DNA of 64,000 nucleotides from Oreohelix idahoensis. Its lineage: Eukaryota > Mollusca > Gastropoda > Stylommatophora > Oreohelicidae. Numbering within the stretch: the stretch's first letter is position 1; each line of letters begins with the position of its first letter. The DNA is taken from positions 248,001 to 312,000 of the forward strand of contig JAMPIV010015294.1 in assembly GCA_024509875.1 (NCBI GenBank). Direction: 5' to 3'. Both the position numbers and the translations under genes were made by a program. This document shows positions 21,898 through 32,766 of this stretch, in pieces. Under the pieces are notes generated by a model, which worked only from the letters and a program-made list of their open reading frames with translations, was not told the DNA's origin and did no database searches.

Positions 21898-24265
21898 CAG
21901 TAGAACTCCATTTATCCGAACCCCAATTATCCGAACATCCAATTATCCGAACACTTTGTCCAGAAAAAAAAAAACCAGGTGCCACCAGTCACGTTAGACT
22001 ACAATTCTGAATCTTTTGATGCGGCAAGCTTCAAATGTGTGCAAACAATTTGTAGAGGATGGGATGGGCTAATGGTCGGTCGCTTACATACAGGAAGTCA
22101 GTTAGATCATTATATCATAAAGTCAGTTAATATCTAGTTTACCAATCCAGTGTACGAGTGCGTTCTAGGCAGAACACTGGCTAAACAGACAGTTCAACTT
22201 AAAATAATTGTCTCTGCTACCACAGCAGAATAATTTTGGTGTACAAGTATTTCTCTGTGCGATAAGGCATCTTCCAGTAGGCCTAATGCATATAAAAGGA
22301 ACCGCAATGTTTTGTCAATTGAAACGAAAACAGAAATAATCAAGAGACTAGGAAAAAGTGAAACTGTGTCTTCACTTGCCAGAATTTTCAATGTTGGGAA
22401 AGCTAAAGTCTCTGACATCAAAAGTAACAAGGATAAAATTATGAGTTTTGCATCGAAATTGGATAGTGAAAATGGGTCGAAGAAACGTAAAACCATGAGA
22501 AATGCGAAAGATTTGAAATTGGAAGAGGCTTTGTATATATGGTTTGTGCAAAGAAGAAGCAAAGGGGAACCTATCTCTGGCTCTCTATTGTGTGAAAAGG
22601 CACTTCAGTTCAACAATCAACTTGACGGTCCTCCTGACTTTAAGGCTAGCCAGGAATGGTTAAGAAACTTTAAATCTCGTCATGGCATACGAGGATTGGA
22701 GATTCAAGGGGAATCTTTATCTAGCGATGCAACTGCCGCTGAAAATTTTAAAGAAACACTCTTGGCTTTTTTGGAAGAAGAAAGTTATTCACTCGATGAT
22801 GTGTATAATGCCGATGAGACTGGCTTATACTGGAAATCAATGCCTCAAAAATCACTTGCATCTCAGCGCAAAGCAGCTGCCCCTGGGTTTAAAAAGTGCA
22901 AATAGAGAGTAACAATTTTGGTAGCCGCGAATGCCAGTGGAAGTCATCATTTACCGGTGCTAACGATCGGCAAAGTAAAAAAACCACGTTGTTTAAAGAA
23001 TGTGACATGTCTCCCATTGTGCTACAAAGCACAGAAGAGTGCTTGGATGAATAGTGAAATATTTCTTGATTGGTATACAAATCAGTTCATCCCAAATGTG
23101 AAGAGGTTGAGAGAACAAGAAAAGAAAACTGGAAAAGTAATTCTTCTACTGGACAATGCACCATCTCATCCAGAGACGGATACATTGAATGCAGTTGATG
23201 CAAATTTTAAAGTAATTTTTCTGCCTCCTAATGTAACAGCACTGATTCAACCAATGGATCAGGGTGTTATAGCAAAACTTAAAAAGATGTACAAGAAGGA
23301 AGTCCTGCGTCGTTTATTGTTGGCTGAAGATGAAGAAAGTGTGGTGGCGTTTTCCAAGAAGCTTAATCTCAAAGACTGCTGCTATATGTTAGCTGATGCT
23401 TGGACCACCCTGTCACAAGATAATCTCAACAAGGCTTGGAATAGATTGCTTGGGAAAAAAGAAGGAAATGAAACTACTGCAGTGGACACAAATGATGATT
23501 GTATAAATGAAGTTGTGGAACTGTTTCAAGCAATGCCCGGATTTTCGGACTGTGACAAAGATGATGCACACACGTGGCTAGAAGATGATAATGATTCTGG
23601 TTTTCAGTTTTTGAATGACGAAGAAATTTTGTCTTTTGTGCAAGAAGAAAACCAAATACATGTAGTGAACGATGATGAAGACTCCTCAGAAGTACATGAT
23701 GTACTTGTAGATTATGAAGAAAACCCAAAACGTCGACCAAGTCCTGAAGAGGCCTTTATAGCACTAGAAACAGCGATGGCTTGGTACGAGCAAGAAGATG
23801 ACAGCTGTCCTACACAGCTTCTGCTGTTGAAGAGAATGCGGGACTTAGCAGCCAAAAGGAGACTATCCAGTTTGGTGCAAAAGAGGATTCCTCATTATTT
23901 TAAATAGTGGGCTACATCTGTGCAAGTACATGTATACGTAAGTTGCGCATGGTTTTGAATCGTTTGTAATGTTATTTTGAAAACATTTCTCTTTCTTAAA
24001 AAAACATAATTAATACAAGTAGTACATGCACTGCTGTGTAATAAAAGATTTTGGTGATACGGTGATCTAATACAGTGTGGGTATTATTATTACAGTACAA
24101 GTAAATATGTTTTAATGTGTATTTCCCTTGTGATGGTTAATTATTTTTAGAAATACGAGCGTATGTGTACATGTACTCGATACATTATGTAATCCAATTA
24201 TCCGAACATTTGATTATCCGAACGATGCTCGGTCCCAAGGGGTTCGGATAAATGGAGTTCTACTG
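21898..24265 (+). mobile_element. pogo/Tigger-like DNA transposon
   Basis: TA target duplication at 21896-21897 and 24266-24267. Inverted ends begin CAGTAGAACTCCATTTATCC and are followed on both sides by repeats of AATTATCCGAACA. Length 2368 bp. It is inserted about 25 bp upstream of the gag start of a decayed gypsy element (24290). Confidence 0.92.
22261..23907 (+). pseudogene. Tigger-type transposase, one in-frame stop
   Basis: One reading frame runs from about 22234 to 23907, broken only by TAG at 22903-22905. N-terminal HTH: KRNRNVLSIETKTEIIKRL through KAKVSDIKSNKDKI; CENP-B-type second HTH near residues 75-135 (SQEWLRNFKSRHGI). DDE catalytic residues: D in YNADETGLYW, D in ILLLDNAPSH, D in LIQPMDQGVIA, 34 residues between the second and third. 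The C-terminus ends QKRIPHYFK. No ATG is found at the expected start; the frame contains CTG at about 22255, so the initiator may be mutated. Otherwise about 540 residues, full family length. Confidence 0.88.
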
Positions 24266-24289
24266 TATTGATTCACAATAATAATTCAA

Positions 24290-25670
24290 ATGGCTACCCT
24301 GGAGTATTTCGTTAAACTGGGGAAAGAGCTTGGTACGGAGGGTGAAGCTCTAAAAACCTTTGCTTTCACTGAGAATGCAAAAGAAGTAAAAAGATTAGAA
24401 GATATTTCCAGAGAGGAGAGGGTACTGGCAAGGGAGGAAAAGAGGAGAGAAGAAGAATTAGCTGAAAAGAGAAGAGAAAAAGAATTAGCTGAAAAGAGAA
24501 GAGAAAAAGAATAAGCATTAGCTGAAAAGAGAACAAGAATTAGCCTTGGCTGAAAAGAAAGCTCAACAGGAGCTTGAGGAAAATAAATTGGCATATGCTC
24601 AAAGAATGGCTGAGATAGAACTTGAAAGACTTAAATTTGAAAATAAACAGATTGATCCTGCAGGTGAGGGAGCTGCTTCTTTCAAGGTACATTTACCTAA
24701 GTTCAATCCTAACATTGATGACATTTCTTGTTTCTTGAATAGGTTTGAAGCAGTGTGCCAAGAATATAAATTAGATAAATCTACATGGCCCAGCAGAATA
24801 ATGCTTTTACTTACAGGTGCTGCCCTGACTGCTGTGTGCACAATTGACGACCCCACTTGAAATGATTATAATGCTGTAAAATCATTGTTATTGAAAAAGT
24901 ACCAACTCAAAAACGGGTATCGTTTAAGATTTAAATCACTTCTGCCTGATTCAAACAAGGATTTTGCTGAGTATATCTCATCAATTAAATTATGCTTTAA
25001 CAGATGGATCGAGTTAGCAAAAATTGATCACACATTTGATAAACTTGCTGATTTGATGTTAAGGGACAAGGTGTTGTCCTCCATTAGTGATTTTCTTGCC
25101 TATCTCCACGAGAGAAAGCCTGATTCTTTATCATCCTTGGAAATTTTAGAAATACAATTTCAAACAGCTCATCCTGGGAAAAACATCAGCAACACTAATA
25201 TTAAAGACCCATTACCAGTGGCTTCATCTAGGACCATGAACTTCAACACACCCAGACCTAGTTGATAGGAATTTTTGCATGAACATGGATCACAATTCAG
25301 GATCTTTTCAAGGGCGATATAACTTTGGAAATCGGTCACAGCAACAGCAGAGAAATTTCCACCCATATGATGATGGATACTTATCACAGCAACAATTCTC
25401 TAGACCTAACATAGATTGGAACAGAGGAGCACAAAACTTTCAATCTAACAGAGGCCACAGACCATCTTATGGTAACAATATTAACAACAATAACAGAAAT
25501 TATCAGCACAACAATAACTATCATCGTTCCTGTAATGTGGAATGATCAAACGCAGTTATGCATCAGAGTAATAATACAGGTGACAATACTCAAAATAATG
25601 GTGGTACATCCCATGCAAATGCCTGTAGTGTGGATTTATGAAATAGATCAAATCGCACTGAATGTAATGC
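24290..25670 (+). pseudogene. Gypsy Gag, broken
   Basis: ATG at 24290. MATLEYFVKLGKELG matches the other gag starts in this window. It has a charged repetitive coiled coil (EEKRREEELAEKRREKE), a frame break near 24510, a capsid-like part (HLPKFNPNIDDISCFLNRFE), a stop at 24858, then KSLLLKKYQLKNGYRLRFKS, LMLRDKVLSS, HERKPDSL and QTAHPGK to 25190, and an Asn/Arg-rich tail (25440-25530) without a recognisable zinc knuckle. Confidence 0.75.
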
Positions 25671-25786
25671 TTTATTTCAGCTAGAAGTGTACCCAGACTT
25701 TTGTGTGGTCATCCTTTACCAGTTATGTCATCCTATGATGGTACAGTTCTTTGACTTTAAATAAAGGCTTTGTTAATAACCTTGTT

Positions 25787-26070
25787 GGGAGCCGCGCTGG
25801 TGTAATGGCTACAACGTTGTACTGGCGACCAGGTTTTGAAGGTTCAAGCCCGGGCGTCAGCGTCTGAAGGAATATTTATGACCGGGAATTTGACTGAATA
25901 ACCTGAACGGCTCCTGCACATAAACCCCCTGTGGATGGGAAGGAGCAAAGCTCCTGACCAGGTTGGAAGGAAAGTCCACTGACCCCCCAGCCTCAAAATG
26001 ACATGTCATTGGGCCAAAAAGGGCTGGAAAGCTTGAGTGCTGCTGGTTAGAGAAAAAAAAAAAAAAAAAA
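25787..26070 (+). mobile_element. tRNA-derived SINE with 9-bp target duplication
   Basis: Duplication AACCTTGTT at 25778-25786 and 26071-26079. The 5' part is tRNA-like: GGAGCCGCGCTGGTGTAATG (box A region) and GGTTCAAGCCC (box B) about 50 bp apart, suited to RNA polymerase III. A body of about 200 bp follows (CTGAATAACCTGAACGGCTC, AAAATGACATGTCATTGG), then a terminal A-run at 26052-26070. Inserted in the decayed gypsy between gag and protease. Confidence 0.9.
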
Positions 26071-26079
26071 AACCTTGTT

Positions 26080-27600
26080 ACTGTACTAAGAGACACTGGA
26101 TGCACCACTGTAGGTGTTCGCAGGTTGTTGGTTGATCAAGCAGATTATACAGGTAAAGAGTTTTCACATGGGGTGTACAATAAACAACTGCCAAATCAAT
26201 GTTCTGAGTTTCAGATCACAGCACATACACCAAAGGTATTGATATATAATGGTATTGATGTGCGGGGTGATACTGATATACCAAAAAAAGTATTTACTGG
26301 CATATTTCTAGCAAACCAAAAGAGGTGGCTATTGGTTTTGCTTCTTTGCATGTTTGCTTTACTATATCATTTCATCTTTCCATCAACAGGTCTCAAGGAT
26401 ATTAACAATGTATTTCAGTGTACCTTTCATATGTTGTTGACTGGGGATTTGTCTTCTGTATTATGATTTTGACATAGCAATCTTAATTTTCTTGATGGGT
26501 CAATATATAGTGTCAATATATACTACATTTAAAAGAAGTCTTCTTGGCAAAAACATTGTCTGCACGGTGAATGCGAACAAAATTCAGCACTTCGCAAATA
26601 TTAATGCGTTTTCTTCTGTGCATTTTTTTCATTGTTTTGATGGCATATCTATCAGTGACTGTTTCATTGGATTTTTATTTCTTTCGGGTTAGTAAATGCG
26701 CCTGCAAAATTCGTGCGCATGATGAGGAAAATGTTCTCAGATCGTGATGATATTATCACATACACAGACGACATCTGTCTATTTCATAATTCTTGGAGTG
26801 ATCATTTTCTTGGTCTTCAATCTCTTCTGCAAACCCTTCATTTGCATAATCTAACTGCCAGACCTTCCAAGGTTCAAATAGGTTATGACAAAATTTCTTT
26901 TCTCGGTCATAAAGTTGGTAAAGGATTCTTGAAACCTGAAGATACCACTATTTCAAAAATCTTGAATTTATAGGTTCCTAAAACCAAGAAACAAGTGAGA
27001 AGTCTCCTTGGTCTTGTCAATTTTTACAGAAAGTTCATGCATAACTTTTCAGAAATAACCTGTTTTGTCCATGTTACTTAAAAAGGAAGCTCCTAATAAA
27101 GTCATTTGGAGTCAATCATGCCATAATGCGTTAAACTATATTAAATGTTATTTTTCAAAGGCACCAATTTTAAAACTGCCTGATCCTACATTACCTTTCA
27201 TTCTCAGAGTCGACGCTTCAAGCTATGGGATCGGCGGTTCTCTCATGCAAAACATTGACAACATTCTGCACCCAGTTCTTTACGTAAGCAGAAAGTTATC
27301 TACAATGGAGATGAAATACCCAATTCTCGAACGTGAGTTGTTGTCCTTGGTTTGGTGTGTAGCCAAACTCCAGCGTTACATGATCGGCGCCCATTTTATG
27401 ATCGAAACAGACCAGCGCCTTATCCTATCTAGTCAGCTAAATTCAGAAATCAACGAGCAGCTCGCGCAGCAATGAGTCTACAGCCTTACAATTATGACAT
27501 TCGAGCCAGCAAAGGACAGAACAATTTTCTCACAGACGTACTTTCTAGATGCGTCAAAGAAGACAACTCTCCCAACAGTACATCAAATCTAAAGACAGAG
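26080..27600 (+). pseudogene. Gypsy protease scrap, RT end and RNase H
   Basis: 26085-26160 reads LLRDTGCTTVGVRRLLVDQ, the aspartic protease DTG block. After an unalignable gap, 26690-26973 gives VNAPAKFVRMM and ITYTDDICLF (the usual Y-x-DD with Thr in place of Ile), ARPSKVQIGY and FLGHKVGKGFLKPED. RNase H follows at 27065-27475 (LRVDASSYGIGGSLMQ, LERELLSLVWCVAKLQRYM, IETDQR), with traces of the end near 27540 (FLTDVLSRC). Stops at 26971 and near 27060. Confidence 0.75.
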
Positions 27601-27640
27601 ACAACTTTGCTGCAAACATGTCAACTTGCTCAACACTGAA

Positions 27641-28861
27641 TCAATCCTTGGGACTGGTGCAACAGAATCTTAAGTTTTGCTGGCTGACATAAGCTATATG
27701 CTTAATACTCACATGATCTATCGACTTCACTGATTGATTGGTGCATGGTCTCAACTTGTATTATTCTTGCCAGAGAATCAGACTACATCATATCATATAC
27801 TCTCTTGAATGACAGTACTTGATTCGCACAGATGTGCTACATACAACGATTGCTTATGAAGGACAGTACTTAATTCGCACATGATGATGCTGAATGCAAC
27901 AATTGCTTATTTTCGCACCATTTGACTTTTTATAAAGTGCGTCAGTGAACTTATGTACATTGGACGATGTCTGCATTATCAATGCAAATTCAAGGGAAAT
28001 AACACGAACCAGCTTGTCTCGTTAAAGGGAAGTAAGATGAACATTGGCATCATTTGGTATTGAGCTTTCTACAGGATGGCAGAACTTACTTACTGAACTC
28101 TGCATAATTAACTTTCACTGCGCATGGAACAGAATGATTGGAGAATCTTTACTATGTGATACACTCAAGTTATTGTAATTCTTCGCGAAACAAGTGGAAC
28201 ATGTTATAATCCATACTTGATAGGATTCATTGCTATGGACATTGGAAATGCTACTACACTTCTTACTGGATCCACAGACTTGATTATTTAATATAATTAA
28301 TTATATTTAACTCTGTGACTCCAGACCAATGCTTTGAGCGTTGCAAAATTCAACGGGCCGTGCCAGCGCAACGCTCAGAGCGTTGTTTTTTAGGTTTTTA
28401 CTCATGACGAAAATGAAAACCCATCTCTTGAACAAAAATAATGAAATTTCCATTCAGCATTTCGGCACATTGGAGCACCTTAGGCTTGGGGTCATTAACT
28501 AATGACTATGACTGAAGATGCCTTTATTCGGGTTTTACCATGCTTATTACAACGTGAAGACATTTGTTGACGACGCCATTATTATTAAAACATGTGAAGA
28601 AATTACAAGTCATCTTTTTGTGAGCAGAATTTGCCAAGATGGCTGACAAAGCCGTTAGCTGAACTTTTAAAAAAACATGCCCTCATTCAGGCAAATACTT
28701 AACATGCAGTCATCGACTGTTGCACAAAAAGGGGGACGTCTCCTCACATGAACATACTGGCTCGTACCAAGTCAATCACTTAGGAAAAACGCAGCAAAGC
28801 AGGCTAAAAAAACTCAAATCACAAACTGTGTCAGACATCTTGAACAGGAAAAAAACTAACA
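27641..28861. other. No gene recognised; short inverted repeat
   Basis: No supportable ORF. GAGCGTTGC at 28336-28344 pairs with GCAACGCTC at 28368-28376, and CAACGCTCAGAGCGTTG at 28369-28385 is itself a palindrome. Confidence 0.4.
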
Positions 28862-28945
28862 ATACTAATATCTATTCACCTTTAACTTGTACACTAGCAA
28901 GACTAATATCTATTCACCTCTTACTTGATTCTACACTGACAATGC
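28862..28945. repeat. 38-bp minisatellite, third locus, about 2 copies
   Basis: TAATATCTATTCACCTTTAA and its neighbour TAATATCTATTCACCTCTTA are the unit of the 15.3-18.0 kb arrays, 11 kb away in the same intron. Confidence 0.8.
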
Positions 28946-29237
28946 TTATTTCTTTTCACCATTTTAAGTTTCCTTCCCACTTCAGGCATTCTCATCATCC
29001 TGGCTGCCTTCAACTTTGTTTTTTTTTTTTTTTTTAAAGTATCAAGGACACAAGTGTGGACTGTGTCTACCATAATCTGTCCTTTGTCTCGTTATCTAGA
29101 GGCAATATGTAAAACTGCCAGCTTTCATGCAAGGAAATCAGGAAAACAGTCATCTCGAACTTTGCAATGATTTAATATTAAATAATAATGAAATGTTCCT
29201 GGCATACGTACAGCAAACGTGGCATATGTCTCAGAAC

Positions 29238-29400
29238 CCACATTCCAGGTCAAATCAATAATCATGGTATAGCATAGTTCAGACCCCACATTCCAGGTCA
29301 AGTAAATAATCATAGCATAGTATAGTTCAGACCCCACATTCCAGGTCAAGTAAATAATCCCAGCATAGTATAGTTCAGACCCCACATTCCAGGTCAATCT
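29238..29400. repeat. Tandem repeat, 48-bp unit, about 3.3 copies
   Basis: Unit begins CCACATTCCAGGTCAAGTAA and ends AGTATAGTTCAGACC; copies at 29238, 29286 and 29334, plus a partial copy. Confidence 0.88.
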
Positions 29401-30340
29401 ACATTAGCTGCCAGACACACACCGAGAGCTGGTTTCTTCCTAAATAGCCTCCATGTTCTTCTTTGTCTTTCGCATCGCACAGTGCTTTACAAAGCTCGAT
29501 GACGTCACAGGCGTACAAGTTGCGCACCATTTTCACACACAACCATTAATATCATTGCCATGCAAATGCTTAAAATAGAACTGTAATAAGTAAATCAGTA
29601 GTGCAATCTGACTCATCCATCCATCTGACACAACCATGATAATAACAAAGCTCCATGTGGAGCACAGGTTATATAATTCATATAACACCTAAATTATCAT
29701 TCTTGACAAAGTGTAATATCTCTTTTTATGTATAAAATATTTTGTCAGATTTTAATTTTTTTTAAAATTAATGCTCTTTTTATTCTTAGTTTCTCCATGA
29801 CTTCTTTTGTCTGCATTGGCTTCCATGAAATGTGCCCCATTCTTGTATTTATCCAGGTTTTAAGGACCCCAAATGCAGTCTTTTAAATGCTTGTTCATTG
29901 TCTATGTTTCTACACCACACAATAAAGAAGAGTATAAACAACACCTGATGTCTCTCATCTTTAATTTGTTTGTTATTTGTTTCTAGGTTATTATCCGTCT
30001 GATGTTGCTGATCAACATATTTCTAGTCATTCAAATTCTCTTCTTGGCTTCACTTTCACATTCATAATTTTCCGTTACCATGTACTGAACAAATGGATAA
30101 CTTTTAATTTGCTTCACTGCCTCTGTTAGGTTTAATGCTGGCTTCTCATCTGTCTTGCTCATCATCAAAGTTTATTGTGTTCTCAGTATGAATGTCTAAT
30201 CCAAGTTTAACAAAATTAGGACTCTTAACACAAATGTCAAATGTCAGGTCAGTCCTATTATATGGCTCTGAAACATGAGTGCAACAGAAACAACAACCAA
30301 AAAGTTAGACTTTCATAAATGAGAGTTTGCTCAGAATAAC
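29401..30340. other. No gene recognised
   Basis: Intronic AT-rich sequence without a convincing ORF or element end. Confidence 0.4.
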
Positions 30341-30963
30341 AAGATTGTCATTGTTGTTGTTTAACTAGTGGTGCTGAGCTTCTCGTTCTTTAGCAGCCAA
30401 TAGCAAGTTGAAGACTCCTTGGTATTATCTACGCTGTAGATCTAGGCTCTTCTGCCATTCCGAAATAGGTTGAGCTGAAGTCATGGGCGCCAGCTTGGCT
30501 TGCATGCAAAGGACAATCACACCTGGTCCCAAGTTAGGAGGAAGAAGTGCGTGGCATACTGTGAATTCCCCCACCATCCAAGGGGGCTCTCCAAATATGC
30601 AGAGCTGAAATATTGTGCTCTGGTTCTGGGCTCTCCCAAGGGATTGTCACATCCTACACAGAGGCACTTTACAGTTCCCACTGCCTATCACGGGCCCACA
30701 GTGAGATCCCCGCATGCAGCTGACAAGGTAAATGTCAGAGTTACATCTGGGCCTCCATTGACTCCTCCAAGCTTAGTGTGCAATGCTGGGTTCTTAACAC
30801 GTTTCACCATAGGGGAAATCTCTGGAAGTGTGTGGATGATTTCAAAAGTCAATGAGGGTGTAATTAGTATCACAATAGCGGTTAACTTCCACATATGTAT
30901 ATTGTAGCATTGTGCTTATCTGGTGGTTATATAAGGATGATTCCAGATATGCCACCATGCATA
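30341..30963 (+). repeat. Repeat A, uninterrupted copy
   Basis: Starts GTTGTTGTTTAACTAGTGGT and ends near ATGCCACCATGCAT. It matches the 16250-17678 copy inverted, apart from that copy's 780-bp extra segment. The 135-codon ORF at 30500-30907 has no recognisable domain and is not conserved as a frame in the other copy, so I treat it as non-coding. A related end (GAGCCCTAGCTAAACAACAA) also occurs at about 32335-32375. Confidence 0.7.
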
Positions 30964-30974
30964 ACAGAGGGATT

Positions 30975-31255
30975 AAAATGGTATGAAAAGATCATCAATA
31001 CAGAAGTGATGAGAAGAACCATAAGAGTGCTGGAGGGGAGAACAAATATGAAGATGCTGAAGATGGATAGGAAGCACATTAAGGAAACCTGCAGATAGAA
31101 TTACAAGGCAGTCCTTATTCCAGAATCCCCAGGGTAAGAAGGGTAGAGGGAGGCCAAAAAACACATGGAGAAGAGAACTGGAAACATAAATGAAAGGAAG
31201 AAACAGAAAGACCTAGAAGTTGATGACACAGGACAGGAGGACTTGGCATGAGTTT
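30975..31255 (+). pseudogene. LINE (RTE-like) C-terminal fragment
   Basis: Shifted frames give [34 protein letters not shown] sequence and TWHEFVEGLCSFFFF, the standard tail of RTE-type LINEs. It directly follows repeat A. Confidence 0.6.
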
Positions 31256-31299
31256 GTTGAAGGCCTATGCTCCTTCTTCTTCTTCCATCCTTAGCCGCC

Positions 31300-31640
31300 A
31301 ACCGGCAAAGCAGTATGTGGCCAGTACGCCTAGTGGCGTCTTAGGGCAACAACAAATTGATCAATCTATCGCTGTTTCCACCACGCCTTGTGGCGTCTTT
31401 GTGGAACAAAAACAGACCAAACAATCTATTGCTGTTTCCGTAATCAGATTGGTTGGCAAGCAGGTGATCAGCCCACTGTGCGAAGTTTTTACGGATGGGG
31501 TAAACAGCCCCATGCCCAAACCCTCCTTAGTCGCTTTTTACGACATGCGTGGTAGGGTGCAGTGTTACTATTCTTTGCTCCCCTTTCGGGCCCCGGCAAC
31601 ACACGGGTGCTATGCTCCTTGGGGAGCAGAAAAATAACGA
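31300..31640. repeat. Dispersed-repeat-like segment with a striking core
   Basis: Contains two parallel phrases (ATCAATCTATCGCTGTTTCC and AACAATCTATTGCTGTTTCC, about 65 bp apart), then CCTCCTTAGTCGC followed by TTTTTACGACATGCGTGG, and CACACGGGTGC. From memory this TTAGTCGC/TTTTACGACATGC core recurs in many invertebrate genomic repeats (possibly SINE-related); I cannot verify that here. Confidence 0.45.
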
Positions 31641-31807
31641 ATGAGTGTTTACACACTCTGGTGTTTGCTTATCCAGCCAGTTTTTGCAATCAAAGAGAGT
31701 GTTTACCACAGACAACTATCTCTACACTCTCAGCACAATCTGATGACAAACATTCAAAATGCAACCAACATTCACAAGGAATCAGAGAACTCTTTAAATT
31801 TTCTTAC

Positions 31808-31869
31808 CTTCTTTAACTTCTATCTTTATAACTTTTTCTGGTAGAGCTTGACACATGCTGAATAACTTC
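31808..31869 (-). CDS. L3MBTL: L3MBTL-like protein, 62-nt linker exon
   Basis: Acceptor CTGTCCCACAG (minus, ending at 31870) and donor AAGGTAAGAAAA (exon ends at 31808). One nucleotide completes the codon left open by the zinc-finger exon (AG+G), 20 codons follow, and one nucleotide is completed by the SAM exon (G+AA). Reads KLFSMCQALPEKVIKIEVKE, so the joined protein runs from the basic GRPGRGRKR stretch to EVHEDRS. The phase requirement (1 in, 1 out) is exactly what the flanking exons demand, and this was the only segment I found that meets it between them. The linker between finger and SAM is poorly conserved in the family, so support is from splice signals and phase rather than homology. 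Confidence 0.82.
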
Positions 31870-32427
31870 CTGTGGGACAGACAGAATTGTTAACAAAAGC
31901 AGTATGTGTGAAAAGATCGTATGTCAGTCCATCATGCAGACAGCTAAACTCATATTCCAAAACAACATTACAGAGGAATGGCTGAACAGATGAGCAAAAA
32001 AGGTCCATTAGACGTGCCATTTAGAAAGAAATAACCCACTCCAGACAAAGTGACATCCTCAAAAAAAAAAACTACAACGCATACATCTCCCAATGGAAGA
32101 ACAGAAGACACCATTTTATAAACACTGTCAACAGCTCGTATGAGTCTACTTTGCTGCAACTATACCCATCCATGTGAGACAGTTCAACATATGATGCTCG
32201 CGACTCATGACAGAAAGCAGAAAGTTACTGCTGGGCTTCCAACAATCACAAACAATATACGGCACCACCCAACAACTACGGAATGTATCCCAATTATTCA
32301 ACTAGGCACAGGCAGTGAAATGGTGACGAGCTCAGGAGCCCTAGCTAAACAACAAAATAACAACAACAACCCCCATGTGTTTTCAGGTATGTTTGAGGAT
32401 ACAAAGACAGAACAGACCCTACTTGTA

Positions 32428-32758
32428 CAGTCTTACGGGAGTTAACCAGGTTCGGGGACTATTCTCTCAGGTGTTGTAGTTTGTGAGCAGTTTGTAAGAA
32501 TTTATAAGTTTCTCAACAGACATTCCCTTCTTCCATTCATGGTTAAGGCCTAGCAATCATTTGACGACCTCTCTTTAGTGTCAACGTTTTGTTTAATGAT
32601 CATAACATATGTACATGATGGTGTGAAGTTACAAAACATGCATTTTTCATTCATAATACAAATGCAAGTTGCTCTCAATTATCTAGCATGGGGAATCGAC
32701 ATTGTATGAATCAGGCTTATTCAACTCCTGTCCACTTTTTCTTTCCAAATACCAGTTT
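32428..32758 (+). repeat. Left 331-bp terminal inverted repeat
   Basis: Ends at CTTTCCAAATACCAGTTT; the ORF start codon follows at 32767, so the TIR is placed to act as promoter/5' UTR. Confidence 0.92.
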
Positions 32759-32766
32759 AACGAAAG

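Larger units (their letters stand above)
24268..27640 (+). mobile_element. Decayed Ty3/gypsy element hosting a pogo element and a SINE
   Basis: gag at 24290-25670, start of protease at 26080-26160, RT end and RNase H at 26690-27600. Integrase and most of the RT are missing; unrelated-looking sequence fills 26165-26690. No LTR pair could be identified, though 21481-21895 may be its displaced leader. Far more diverged than the two intact copies at 46-63 kb. Confidence 0.75.

Noticed and set aside
26125..26692. Plus-strand ORFs between gypsy protease and RT remnants
   Set aside because: No similarity to integrase or RT and no start context; filler between decayed parts.
29125..29397. Repetitive minus-strand ORF (LTWNVGSELYYA repeated)
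   Set aside because: Translation of the 48-bp tandem repeat.
30500..30907. 135-codon ORF in repeat A
   Set aside because: Frame not preserved in the 16-kb copy; no domain.
31826..32159. Two minus-strand ORFs that look protein-like (MARLMDLFCSSV..., MQQSRLIRAVD...)
   Set aside because: They overlap the 62-nt L3MBTL exon in the wrong frame and otherwise lie in intron; no domain recognised.
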